In this document: piece after piece, positions 23,652-33,965 of the stretch
How the letters are laid out: every line of letters begins with the position of its first letter
Numbering within the stretch: the first letter of the stretch is position 1
From: Sternotherus odoratus
Lineage: Eukaryota > Chordata > Testudines > Kinosternidae
DNA length: 64,000 nt
Direction: 5' to 3'
NCBI GenBank assembly: GCA_032164245.1
Contig: JAVMKO010000001.1
Coordinates: 248,133,644-248,197,643, forward strand
Position numbers and translations under genes: made by a program
The notes under the pieces: model-generated
Seen by the model: the letters and a program-made list of their open reading frames with translations, nothing else
The model's database searches: none
What the model was told of the DNA's origin: nothing

Positions 23652-23848
23652 CAGTGGTTCTCAAACTTTTGAGAACCGCGACCCCTTTTTCACACATTGG
23701 CAGCCGCAGCTATTTTTGGCAGACATGCCAAGCGCTCCCGAAATAGCTCGGCATGTCCGCCGAAAAGCCACCGAATGCAGAAGTAATTCATTCGGCGCCT
23801 TTTAAGTGGCGCTGGGAGCTCGCGACCCCCCCCGTTTGAGAAACCCCA
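23652..23848. mobile_element. hAT-like MITE abutting the previous one (197 bp)
   Basis: It starts CAGTGGTTCTCAAACTTTT and ends GTTTGAGAAACCCCA. Its left flank is GATTAGAT (23644-23651) and its right flank TATTAGAT (23849-23856), seven of eight identical. The left flank is also the right flank of the preceding element, so three copies of one 8-mer surround two elements. Confidence 0.85.
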
Positions 23849-23856
23849 TATTAGAT

Positions 23857-24654
23857 ACTGTTTGTTAACTGGCTTGTCTATGGAAAACCTACACCTTATT
23901 ATTCAAAGTCCCCTTTAAACTCTACACATGAGGTTGCCAGCACTTTTACAGCAGTTGTACTGTGCAGCCCCCTATTCTGAGTAGACTGAGAAGAGCTGAT
24001 ATACCAATATGTTTATATAAATGCAGATCCACACAAGCATTTTAGTCACAACCTACAGACTGAGAATCATGAATATAAAAGGAGAAGGAACATCCATTGT
24101 GTTGTTTAATCAGAAGCAAAGAGAGCATTGACTGGCTCCAGAAAGGATTGTCTAAAATTCCGTGACCAGAATGGTCACTGTTAGTTGGGGACTTTAATGG
24201 GAATGAACAAGTAAAGAGGGAAATTCTCTAGACTTCACAGATTAAACTAATCAGGTTCTATAGAAATGTAATAGACTTCTATAGGAATTATTCAAAAAGT
24301 CAGTATCATTGAATGATGATTAAGGAAATAATAAAATGCAATAAGTTATTCCTTGTTTTTGAACCATCCATAGCAGGGATAAAGTTTTTTATTACAGGAA
24401 GATTAAAAACAATAGCAGGGTTGTGATTTGTCTGTTAAATTCAGCAGGATTTTTTCCTCCGTGTATCCTAGAAAACTCCTTTACTCCTTCTTCAAAAGAA
24501 AAAAAGAGACAGATGAAGGACCATCTATGAATTAAATATTTGGCTCTCTGGGTACAAAGAAAAATGCCTAGGATCTGATTCTCCATGGTGTTATTCTAAT
24601 TATATATCAGTCCAACACCACTGGAATCAATAGCATTTTTACCAGTTTCTAACT
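23857..24654. other. Unassigned DNA, no gene seen
   Basis: No exon or repeat that I recognise. Frames are short and unsupported. Confidence 0.35.
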
Positions 24655-25409
24655 AAGTTTTCTCTAAGCTGTATGGCCAGGCAGCCATCCACCAGTCTAT
24701 CAACTGCCATGCACTTCAGGTGCTCTTCCCTCCACTGCTCTTTCCCTCTTCCCTTGGAGTTCCTGGGCAGCTGCTCCTGGGAGCCTGCTGCTTGCTGTGC
24801 AGCGTGAAGGGGGGAAAGGGGATGCTGATGTCAGGGTGTACCCCTTCCCCCTCCCCTGTACCCCATCTCCACAGAGCGGGAGGGCCGGACACAACAGAGC
24901 TCCTGAGTGAGAGCTTGCTGGCAGCTGCTGCTGTGTCTGAACAAGCAGGCTGCAGACTGGTGAGTGCTGATCTACTTAAAGGGGCAGCATATGTCTCCCA
25001 CACAGTGTGTGTCTCTGTCTCTCTCACACACACAGTCTTTCACACTTACCTCCCAACACGTACTTGTCTTTTTGTTGTTGTAGTTACTTCTAGTTACTTC
25101 CTGCAGTGCACATATAGTCTCTGTAATTTTATTCTTCCAAAGTGCTGTTATTTGAGTTTTTTGACTAGGCTGTGCATTTCATGATTTTAATTTTTTTCTT
25201 ATGCTTAAATTTAATACTTTGAGTAGTGAGATCTAAAATGCCTAACCTGTCCTAGCTGGAGTAATTATTCCTATGGTAACTTTTAAAAAGTATATATTAC
25301 ATCTAAGTATTTTGTTTCCACTGGTGGCACACATCTGCACATTATCTCGCTGGTGCACATAACAATATTCATTCCGCACACAGATGGAAAAAATTAGAGG
25401 GAACATTGG
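24655..25409. mobile_element. Probable class II MITE (CCCTCTAA-type ends)
   Basis: The left end reads AGTTTTCTCTAAGCTG and the right end AAAAATTAGAGGGAACATT, which are diverged inverted repeats. It has a GC-rich centre with a long frame that has no domain, and a CT/CA-rich patch near 25008-25045. No clean target duplication is visible, so the borders are approximate. Confidence 0.55.
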
Positions 25410-26310
25410 ATATTACTCACAATTCTCAGTGGAATACGTGGGCAAGTTTCCATGGGAGCCTGAATGAAAAAGAGAGAATTCGTTCAACAAGCATCCCCTC
25501 ATTTCTGGGATTCCCACAGCTACCACACAGTCTGAGCCCACTTTCCCACCCTTGCTATGTAATCACAGTAATTGCAGGCACTCACACTTAGAGTGCCTCC
25601 TGGCAAGCTGGTGTGGAACTGTGGTCATGCCTGGGCCTCATTTCTCCTAGTGGGAAATTCAGTGAGGCTTGTATACAGTGAACAATGCCTCTTCGGTGAT
25701 CTAGTTCATTTAATCAACCACCAAACATTGTATGTAAACACACCTCCTTCTGCTGCAAGTCCCTGAAGTTTTTCACTACCTGAAGCTCTCCTCTCTCTAC
25801 TTTACTAACTCGGGGTATCTCCAAGGTCTCCCTGCCTGAAATGCATTACAGTCTGTCTCCTGCAGAGCTTCTTCTCTCTAGATTTTGGCCTCCTGCCTGA
25901 GTCCTCATAATTCTTCAATAAGGCCCATGTGTTCCTTAATTAATTCGCTACCACCCAGCTACTTATCCAATTATCCACAGGTGGGTCTGGGTTGGCTCAT
26001 TTCCCTTAGCAGAGCCTGTCACAGGGAGGCTGGATGCCTGACCCCTCAGAAGACCAGCCCCCATGACAATCATCCATCTTTCTTTAATAATAAGGTCAAA
26101 GTTTCCAAAGCTACACATGAAAGGGTGCATTGCTGAATACATACACACCAACTGTACCTGCAAAATCCTGACTTTTCACCCCAGACATACTAATTGCACC
26201 ACTAACTTCCACACACCAATGCGAGTTTGTGCATACAAATGTCCATGTGCCGGCAGGTACCAGGGCTTTGGCTATGCCTCCATTTTTAATGTCTCCTACA
26301 GTGCCCAACC
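25410..26310. other. Unassigned DNA, pyrimidine-rich in part
   Basis: No gene. 25590-26060 is rich in short C/T blocks and resembles decayed LTR-type sequence in style, but I see no termini or duplication to support that. Confidence 0.3.
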
Positions 26311-26312
26311 TA

Positions 26313-26449
26313 CCGTGTTTCCCCGAAAATAAGACAGTGTCTTATATTAATTTTTGCTCCCAAAATTACATTACATTATATTACAGCGAGAGGCAAAACT
26401 GGAAGTACGTCTTATTTTCGGGGGATGTCTTACTTTCGGGGAAACAGGG
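26313..26449. mobile_element. TA-flanked palindromic MITE (137 bp)
   Basis: The 24-bp ends (CCGTGTTTCCCCGAAAATAA... and ...TTACTTTCGGGGAAACAGGG) are inverted with two mismatches. TA dinucleotides flank it (26311-26312, 26450-26451), as expected for Tc1/mariner-type insertion. An inner CTTATTTTCGGGGGATG repeats the terminal motif. Non-coding. The superfamily call rests on the TA flank only. Confidence 0.8.
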
Positions 26450-26451
26450 TA

Positions 26452-27874
26452 GTGATGCTCATCTATGCCAGTGTCTCTGGTGCTACCAGTTTTAAAAACA
26501 CCTACCTAGATAACAGATGAATAAATGTCTCGTGGGGTAAGTAAATTATGAAACAGACTCCTCCCTCATCATCTCAAAATCACATTTCATTCTTCTGTCC
26601 CAGAGCAACACTTCTGACAAGCGAGCAGTGAGGAAGGTTGTGGTGTAATAGCCATGTAAGTTCAAAGTCAGCTTTGTAGCTTTGTTCCTTCATGTGAGTT
26701 TTTAGACCTTGTAATTGACGATTAACATGGCTTCTCCTTTCCCTGGCAATTTTATAAAATCTGTGTTCCCCATGGCTGAAAACTATCAGGAACAACGGTA
26801 GGTAGGCAAATCCTGCCCTTCCACTGAGTAGACTTGGGAGACCTACAGTATGTTCAGAGCTACTAGGATTGCTACCAGGAATAATCTTGACATCCCACCT
26901 CTGATATATTTAGCACAATTGCAGATTTTCACAAGGGATTCTCTGCTCTTGTCAAAATCTTTACCATAACAGCCTTTGAATTACAATACAGTAGTAAGTG
27001 TATCACAGTGTTCAGCAGAGGATGAGATGCAGTAAGAACATCTCTAAATGAAATTAATTAGGCTGGTTAATGTTTATGGAGCACTTTGAAGCTGGAAAGC
27101 AGTATAGAGGTGCTAAATTATAATTATTAACATGCCAGATCCTGAAGGTCTTATTCAATTTTTGCCCACTTGCCCAGGAAAGTCTCCCATTGTTTTGGGA
27201 GGTTTGGCTGAGCAAGAAGTTAATAAAGATTTCAGAATAAAACAATAAATATAGATTCAACTAATACTGACCCAGATGGGTGTTTAAAAAGAAATTTCAC
27301 CATCCTCATTACTCAATACTAAGATGAAAAATAATTTGAATATTTTTTCAGACCTATTAATTGTTTACAAATGAAACTAGGGTTTTTTTAAAGAAAAAAT
27401 AGCTGTATTAAATAGAGCAGGGATGTTCTCTCTGATCCCTTCCCCGCATCCCTCCCCTAACAAAGCTTTAAAAACCAAATCTTACCAAGAAAAATACCAC
27501 AACTTCTTGGAGCAGATCACCTCTTGCAGTTAGCTGCAGAATTGTGCAAACATGCATGGCTTTTGTTTTACAAAGTAGAACCTAGTGAAGGGATGCCGAA
27601 GGATGCTGTGAAAGGATGCCAAAGTGACCTTCCTAGCATTTATCCCTATAGAAGATCCAGTTCTGCCACCTGGAGTAGGCATTTGTTCAGTGGGTGTTCC
27701 CCTCAGTTTTGACAGAATATTGAAATACTGGGTCTCAGCGAAGATAGCAGAAACAGTCTCAGAGTAAAAGCCTCAATAAAAGGGCTTGCACGTCACCTCT
27801 CTGATGTACAGCAACAGAGGTGTGGAGGGGTGATGTCTAGAAGTGAGAAGTGAATTCAGTCTTTATGCCCATTC
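26452..27874. other. Mostly unassigned DNA
   Basis: No gene. Near 27065-27130 GGAGCACTTTGAAGCTGGAA then AGAGGTGCTAAATTATAATT has the style of a MIR/L2 3' end. Confidence 0.35.
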
Positions 27875-27888
27875 ACTTTTCTACTAGG

Positions 27889-28057
27889 GTACACCTGGCA
27901 GTAGGTATAAAATGCCTCCAACAACAGGTGGCGCGACGCATCGGTTGGAGTATACCCCAGTCGTATCACTGGTCCTGTCCGAGCTCCGAATGGAGGCGGA
28001 CATGCTGACCAAAGCGGACCCTGCCATAGTGCAGGACTAACACTAAGAAAAACAACA
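27889..28057. mobile_element. 169-bp structured retroposed sequence of unknown family
   Basis: The 14-bp direct repeat ACTTTTCTACTAGG flanks it exactly (27875-27888 and 28058-28071), and on the plus strand the sequence ends in an A-rich tail (AAGAAAAACAAC). The body is GC-richer than its surroundings and folds on paper into four successive hairpins: GGTATA+CTCCAAC (27904-27909, 27916-27922) with GTTGGAG+TATACC (27944-27956); CCAGT/ACTGG (27957-27961, 27968-27972); TGTCCG/CGGACA (27976-27981, 27997-28002) with inner CTCC/GGAG; CCTGC/GCAGG (28020-28024, 28031-28035). It may be a SINE, a LINE end or a retrocopy of a structured RNA. I do not recognise it, and orientation is inferred from the tail. 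Confidence 0.75.
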
Positions 28058-28071
28058 ACTTTTCTACTAGG

Positions 28072-29179
28072 ATGACAACAATAATGCTCCTTCCTGGAAG
28101 TTATAGTGCAGGCCATTTAATTACAAAAATAAGGGCTAAATCCTGTTCACCTTAGTCATGAAATGAAGTTAGCAATACTTCTCACATAAAACAGTCGGGA
28201 TTTCGACTGAGATTTTGTAATTTCCTTTTTCCCTGGAAAAATAATATAGTTTCTACAGACTCCAAAATCTCTATTGTGATCTTGAGAGCAGTGACCTGCA
28301 GGGAAAACACTTCATGTTGCAAGCTACAAAGATGTCCAGCCTTTCCAGATTTTTTTTGATAGGCTAGCAATTCTTCCGAGACCCCAAGGATTTGTACAGG
28401 TGTAAACAGAAGATGCAGCTATTATCCTGGATGCCGTGAAAAGAAAAGCCAAACTTATAATGAGGTACTTTTGGTTCTGCTTAGAGCCATGTTAAGATTG
28501 AAGATCTGTGTGAAATGGAAATCAGCCAGTGCAAGAGGAAACTGTATGCAGATCTCATACAAAGAATTTCGAATATTTGTTAGCGATTGATTGAATAGCA
28601 GATTTCAGCTGCATTCTAGTCCTTGCATATTATTATAGGGCCATGATAAAGCAGGGCACCTTAGAGTCAACTGAAAGTTCTGAGCCCTCCTTTGCAAAAC
28701 ATCCAGTCTGCATTTAGACATAAGACAATATGTGAAAGCAGAGTGGGAAGAGAGGACAATAGTTACAACAATAAGATCACATGGTAACTTGGGTTGATTA
28801 GAATTATATAGCAGCGACTTTCTAAAGTAGCAGTGTTAAATAGAAATTGGATGCTAGCACCACTGCTATTCACACTTGTGGGTTTGAATTTTTCTTATTA
28901 GCCACATTATAAAAAAGCCACATGCATTAGCCACAATTCAATAGCCCATTGAATGTATTGGACACCGTTGTTCTAAAGAGTGTATGGAAACCTATGTGAA
29001 TGCTTTCTTGTATAACACATATCTACCCCCAAATTCCAGATTATATATTAAAAATAAATAATCCTAGAAAACAGAAACTCCAGCAGTCATCATCATTGTA
29101 AGATTTCCCTATTAGGACTGCTTGTCCTGATAGAGTGGCTATGTAATCTGGTCAGTTCGGCCCAAATGTTTTAAAAGGC
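28072..29179. other. Unassigned DNA, no gene seen
   Basis: No supported frame. Near 28900-28970 the GCCACATTATAAAAAAGCCA / GCCACAATTCAATAGCC pattern hints at an old class II remnant, too worn to call. Confidence 0.3.
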
Positions 29180-29480
29180 ATTGTTCTTCTCAGAATTGCA
29201 TTGCCTAACTGATTTAGGAGCCTAAATCTATTTTCAAGAATGAAATAGGCATGTAGGAACCTATGTCTCATTGAAAGTCAAGGGACTTATGCTCCTAAAC
29301 TCAAGATTTTTTAAAAGGAATTTAATTCCCTTACTCCCACTGGTTCAGTGGGAACCAGACCCCTAAATACCTTTATAAATCTGGATTTAAGTGTCTATAT
29401 CACTTTTGAAAATGAGATTAGCTTTCTAAATCAGTTAAGCATTGCAATGCCAAGTGGAGCAATGCATAAGTACCCTTAAA
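29180..29480. repeat. Worn copy of the GCCTAAATACC dispersed repeat
   Basis: TTTAGGAGCCTAAATCTATTT, ATAGGCATGTAGGAACC and CCCCTAAATACCTTTATAAA resemble the 19970-20645 repeat. It is diverged and its borders are approximate. Confidence 0.5.
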
Positions 29481-30423
29481 TATCTGGGCCTTCACTTTTA
29501 GCTTCTCCAAACACGTTCTGGAATTGGAATGAGTTATAGGGGGTTAGTTAATTGAAATCAGGTGTTTGTTTCTTTCCTTCTTGATTTTAATACTAAACCT
29601 TTTGGGGGCAAGGACCTCAACCGAAATCCTTGCTTCACTGAATTCAATGGCAAAACTTCCCAATCTTCACACTGTTGTATAAAGTTGAGGTAATGGCAAT
29701 TATTTACAATGGCGCTAGGAACTTCCTAAAAAACCCGAGTGGAATAAAGTTAATAAATTAGACTGTGAACCATCTGTATTATGCACACCACAGTGTTAGT
29801 GCTAAACAAATAATAATAAAGCAGCCTCATCTGTTGAGGGGAAAGTGGATTGTTAAAGGGTGACACCAATAAAAATTTCCGGAGAAAAAATGACTAAAGT
29901 TTGTAGAGCATTTTTAAGACTTTTGATTGAGAAATGTTTAACTTCTCCAATACAGCTTTATTTGGGCAGAAAGCACCAAAAACTATGCACAATGATATCT
30001 TTCTATTTAATAATTAACTATAAAAAGAGGATACAAGGAAATGAACTGTCAAGTATAAAAATCCTTTTAGTATTTTCTTTTCATGTTCAAAATCTTTGTT
30101 GTGTTAGAGCATCCATAATACCTTTGTGTCAGGTTCTCTGAGACTTCTCCTATAATCTGTCCATAGCAAATCTGCAAACACAGAGAACACCTCCATAACA
30201 TGAACAGTGCTCACTGCTAACGAGACCACCATTCTAGCGAGTAAGGACACTTTGGGCAATTGTTGAATCTGTGTCTCCCTCAGTTCTGATCACTTGCATC
30301 ATTTTTTACCGTAACCGTAGTTGCACATTATCATTCACAGCATTGGTGACGTTTGAAAACTTTGGACAGTCCGGGATGGCATTCCATATATTGCTTCTTC
30401 TGTTTATCCAACAAAATAATTTG
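29481..30423. other. Unassigned DNA with a possible L2-type tail
   Basis: No gene. GTGCTAAACAAATAATAATAA near 29800-29820 resembles L2-type 3' tails. Nothing else is assignable. Confidence 0.35.
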
Positions 30424-30690
30424 GGCCTGGTCTAAACGATCAACTTATATTGATATAACTATGTCACTCAGGTGTGTAAAATCCACACCCCTGACCGATG
30501 TAGCTACACCAACCTAACCCCTGGTATAGGCAGCACTATGTTGATAGGAGGGCTTCTCCTGTTGACATAGCTACCACCTCTTGGGGAGGAGTACCTACAC
30601 CAACAGGAGAAGCTCTCCCATCCACATAGGTAGTGTCTTCACTAAGCACTACAGCAGCACAGCTGCAGTGTTATAAGTGTAGACAAGTCC
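30424..30690. mobile_element. MITE with GTCTACAC-type ends
   Basis: It begins GGCCTGGTCTAAAC and ends GTGTAGACAAGTCC, diverged inverted ends. Internal inverted repeats include GGGCTTCTCCTGTTGACATA against CACCAACAGGAGAAGCTCTC. Non-coding. The ends resemble those of 45761-46060 and 51073-51371, but the interior differs, so it is a separate subfamily. Confidence 0.7.
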
Positions 30691-33600
30691 TTTGTTCTGA
30701 ATCAAACAGCTGAACTGCCTCGAATTCAGGCCCATTGTTCCAGTATTCTTTCTAGTTTTTCACAGTTAATTAACACCACAATGGGATAGATCTACCCAAG
30801 TCCTTTTGCAACCAACAGTTAACTTTTGAACGCCAGGGGTCTGAAGTCCATAGCACCACCAGAAAGTGGCAGTCAAAACCAGCTGATGTTGATCCAGTGG
30901 CCACTATACATCCAGCTCCTACAGTTTTACATATTGCTTGCAAGATCTCTATCCTTTTTTTTCTTTCAAACTCCTAAAGCACTGAACAGATTTACTTCTA
31001 CATCTTGAAATGCAGACGCCTTCCTCAGTAGAATGCCTGCTATTTGTTAGGCACGTCACAAAGCCTAGTATAAATTCCTTCCAAGCATCAGACGAGGCAT
31101 CACGTTTGTTGCAAGACAGGGTGTCAGTTCCTGCTGCTTTTGAAGGCAGGCTTCTTGTGGAAGAAATATATAAATACATATTAAGGAAGAATGGTTTAAC
31201 ATAACATTTTAGGAATAAATATTCATTTCCAGCTGCAGAGTTATATCTGGAAAAGGTATTGCAATACCTTCTTATTGTTCAACGCTTATTTTTTGAATGA
31301 TTTCTGCTTTTTACCATATTGTTCCTCAATCTCATGCATTCCACCTATGGTAAAATTACCCCTTGCACTGTAAATTATGTGGGATTTACATAGGGAAATA
31401 AGCAGGAATGAAATTGACTGTAATAGCGATCACGTCTCCTAACATCCCTATATAACTGTTGCAGAGATTTTAATGCATCCCTCTCTGCCAATATTAAACC
31501 CACAACATGATTAAAACCTTTCTGTATCTCTGCTTTTATAAATTCAAGAAATGGATCAGACAAGGAGTAGCTCCTTTCCCTGTCTATTTGTGCAGACAAG
31601 AAGATAGGGGTCTGCCAAATGTTCCAAATGAAGTGTCGCACACAAAGGCCACAATTCTGCAAATCCACGCACGGTGCACAGCAGGGGGCAATGAAGTCGC
31701 CCTCAGGAGCAAGTATGAGTAGGGAACACGCAAGGTTAAAGAGAGGTACTTATAGAGAGCTGATCAGATCTTAGAGCTGATCAGATATTTCTTGGGAGAA
31801 AATCATGTGTGTGCGTGTTTAACTTTTGTAGAATTTTTCCATTATTTTCAATGAAAGGACAGAGCCCAAGTATTCAGCTTCTGATGTATGAAATATGAAA
31901 TGCATAAATAGTCCATTTTTAATAGAAAAACCTGGGACATTTGAAAAGAAACAAGGCAATTAATAGAAGAAAACACATTTTTTTAAATGTAACCACACTG
32001 GTGGGATGTCAGGGGAGAATGAGCATATTTTCAAGTCATGAGCTGCAGCATGTTCCACACCAGGCAAACAAGGCGTTCAGTTTTACATTCCTGTCTCGGT
32101 CCATACTCCTGCTGCTAATCAGGAGAGCCTCGCTCCCTGGCCTCCCTCAATGAAGGATGAAATCCCCCTTTATACCCAGTCCTGCTAATCGTAGCTGCAG
32201 TATGCAGGAATAAACCTAATCTGAATGAAAACAAGATGGAGACAGAGGAGCAAATAAATATGAGGAAACAAACTCTTAGAACTCAGCTAAAAAAAATGAC
32301 TTATTTTCTCCCCATGTTTATTTTAAACTGGAAATAGTCAAACATAAATTCACAAGCAGGTAAAGAATGGAGGTCTGACCAATTCCCAACAGAACTGCGC
32401 ACAGACGAGGGACCAGATCTTCAGCAGATGCAAATCAGCATGCGCCATTTACACCAGCTGAGAAAGTGGCCCGTTGCCACATCTGGAGAAGTGTATGTGG
32501 CTGATAAACATCTGTAGCTGCATAATAGGTGCCTATTCACCTAACACACATAACTAGGGAGATAGACCCACCATTGGGGCTCAGTAACTCGATTTAGCTT
32601 TATTCTAACTGAATTGTATAGAGAACATACAATGGGATTTTGGCAGTGACATTAACTGACCTCCGCTTTGTGCAGTCAGATTTACATCTAACACTTCTGG
32701 GTGTTATTGCCGGCTCTGCTCCTTTTGTCCCAAACAGTCTTTTTGTTGGTTTGTTTGTTTTTATTGCAATCACCGCTAAGCCATACAGCACAGTATTTTC
32801 TTGACAGAGTACAAAGTCTGGGAAAGCAATTGAAGGTCTCGTGCATTATAACTAAATAAAAGAATGAAATAGCACATCTATTCTGAAGTTCTCCGATATC
32901 CAGCATAGTACAGCTTGGGTGATTTCAGTAAGGATAAGACAAGTTCAAAAGAGAAGGAGGTATCTTAATCCAGCTGCTCCTTTCAGCGAATACAATAACA
33001 GGAACGCAGGAGTCCAATTCCCCTTTCTGCCTCAGCCCCCCATATATCACTTCAGCCAGCATAAAGAGCTCAGAAATGGCCTCTGGAGAATACTTCCAGC
33101 ATGAAAGGGTTTCCTGGGTGGCATATATCTACTGCAATAGGCTCTATGCCACACACCAGCCCCACATAGAGATATCCTGGGAGGACAGGAAGGGGCAACA
33201 GGGGGTCTGACTGCGGCATGCTGTGTTCAGGCTATCTGGGTGACTGACAGGCCACAGGCGGCCATTGCAGCCAGACAGAGCTTAGGGTTCTCTAAAACAC
33301 CATGGTTCTGAGCAGACTCCCATATACATAGCTCAAGTATATGGGGAGCATTACAGTGGCTTAAAGAACCGGATGCAGCACAAACCTGCAGTACAAAGCA
33401 GGCAGGACATTGCCCTACATGGGCAGCCAAGGATTTGCCCAACAGAGGGGAATCCTTATGGGACAAAGAGCTGGCACAGTTGGCATTTCTTAGTAATGTG
33501 TGTGTAAACTAACACACCCACCTGTTTCATCCCCCACACATCACTAACTCGCTATCTGGATTCTTGTTCAAATTCACCCTCTTCTTGGAGTCTACTTTAG

Positions 33601-33712
33601 TTCTGCTGCCTGAAAGGCTTAAATTCAACAACAAAGCCCTGAGACAGGACTACACTTACAAACAGTTCAGCATCAACTTTAGTCCCAGTTTTCTCCCAGG
33701 TAAATTACTCAC
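30691..33712. other. Largely unassigned DNA
   Basis: No gene. Near 32405-32475 a worn ACCAGATCTTCAGCAGATGC ... TTTACACCAGCTGAGAAAGT segment belongs to the same old dispersed family as 38877-38945. Confidence 0.35.
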
Positions 33713-33965
33713 TTAAGCCAAACCTATACTACCCACTGGATAGTCGGGTAGAGATCGATCTATCAGGGATCGATTTATTGTGTCTAGTGTAGACGCAATA
33801 AATTGATCCCTGAGTGCTCTCCCCATCGACTCTGGAACTCCACCACTACGAGAGGTGAAATCAGAATCAATGGGGGAGCAGTAATGGTCAACTCGCCACC
33901 ATGAGGACACCCAGGTAAGTCACCCTAAGATAAGTCTCTTAGGTCAACACCCTACCCCCGGCCTT
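33713..33965. mobile_element. MITE, GATCGATTTAT family, 3' truncated
   Basis: GATCGATCTATCAGGGATCG, CTAGTGTAGACGCAATAAAT and GGGGGAGCAGTAATGGTCAA follow the order of the copy at 45761-46060, but the distal part is shortened. No coding capacity. Borders approximate. Confidence 0.75.

Noticed and set aside
24720..25184. 154-codon plus frame as a gene
   Set aside because: Composition-driven frame inside a probable class II element, with no domain and overlapping antisense frames.
27889..28057. U1 snRNA pseudogene
   Set aside because: ACCTGGCAG near the start recalls U1, but the rest does not follow the U1 order and no Sm site is placed correctly.
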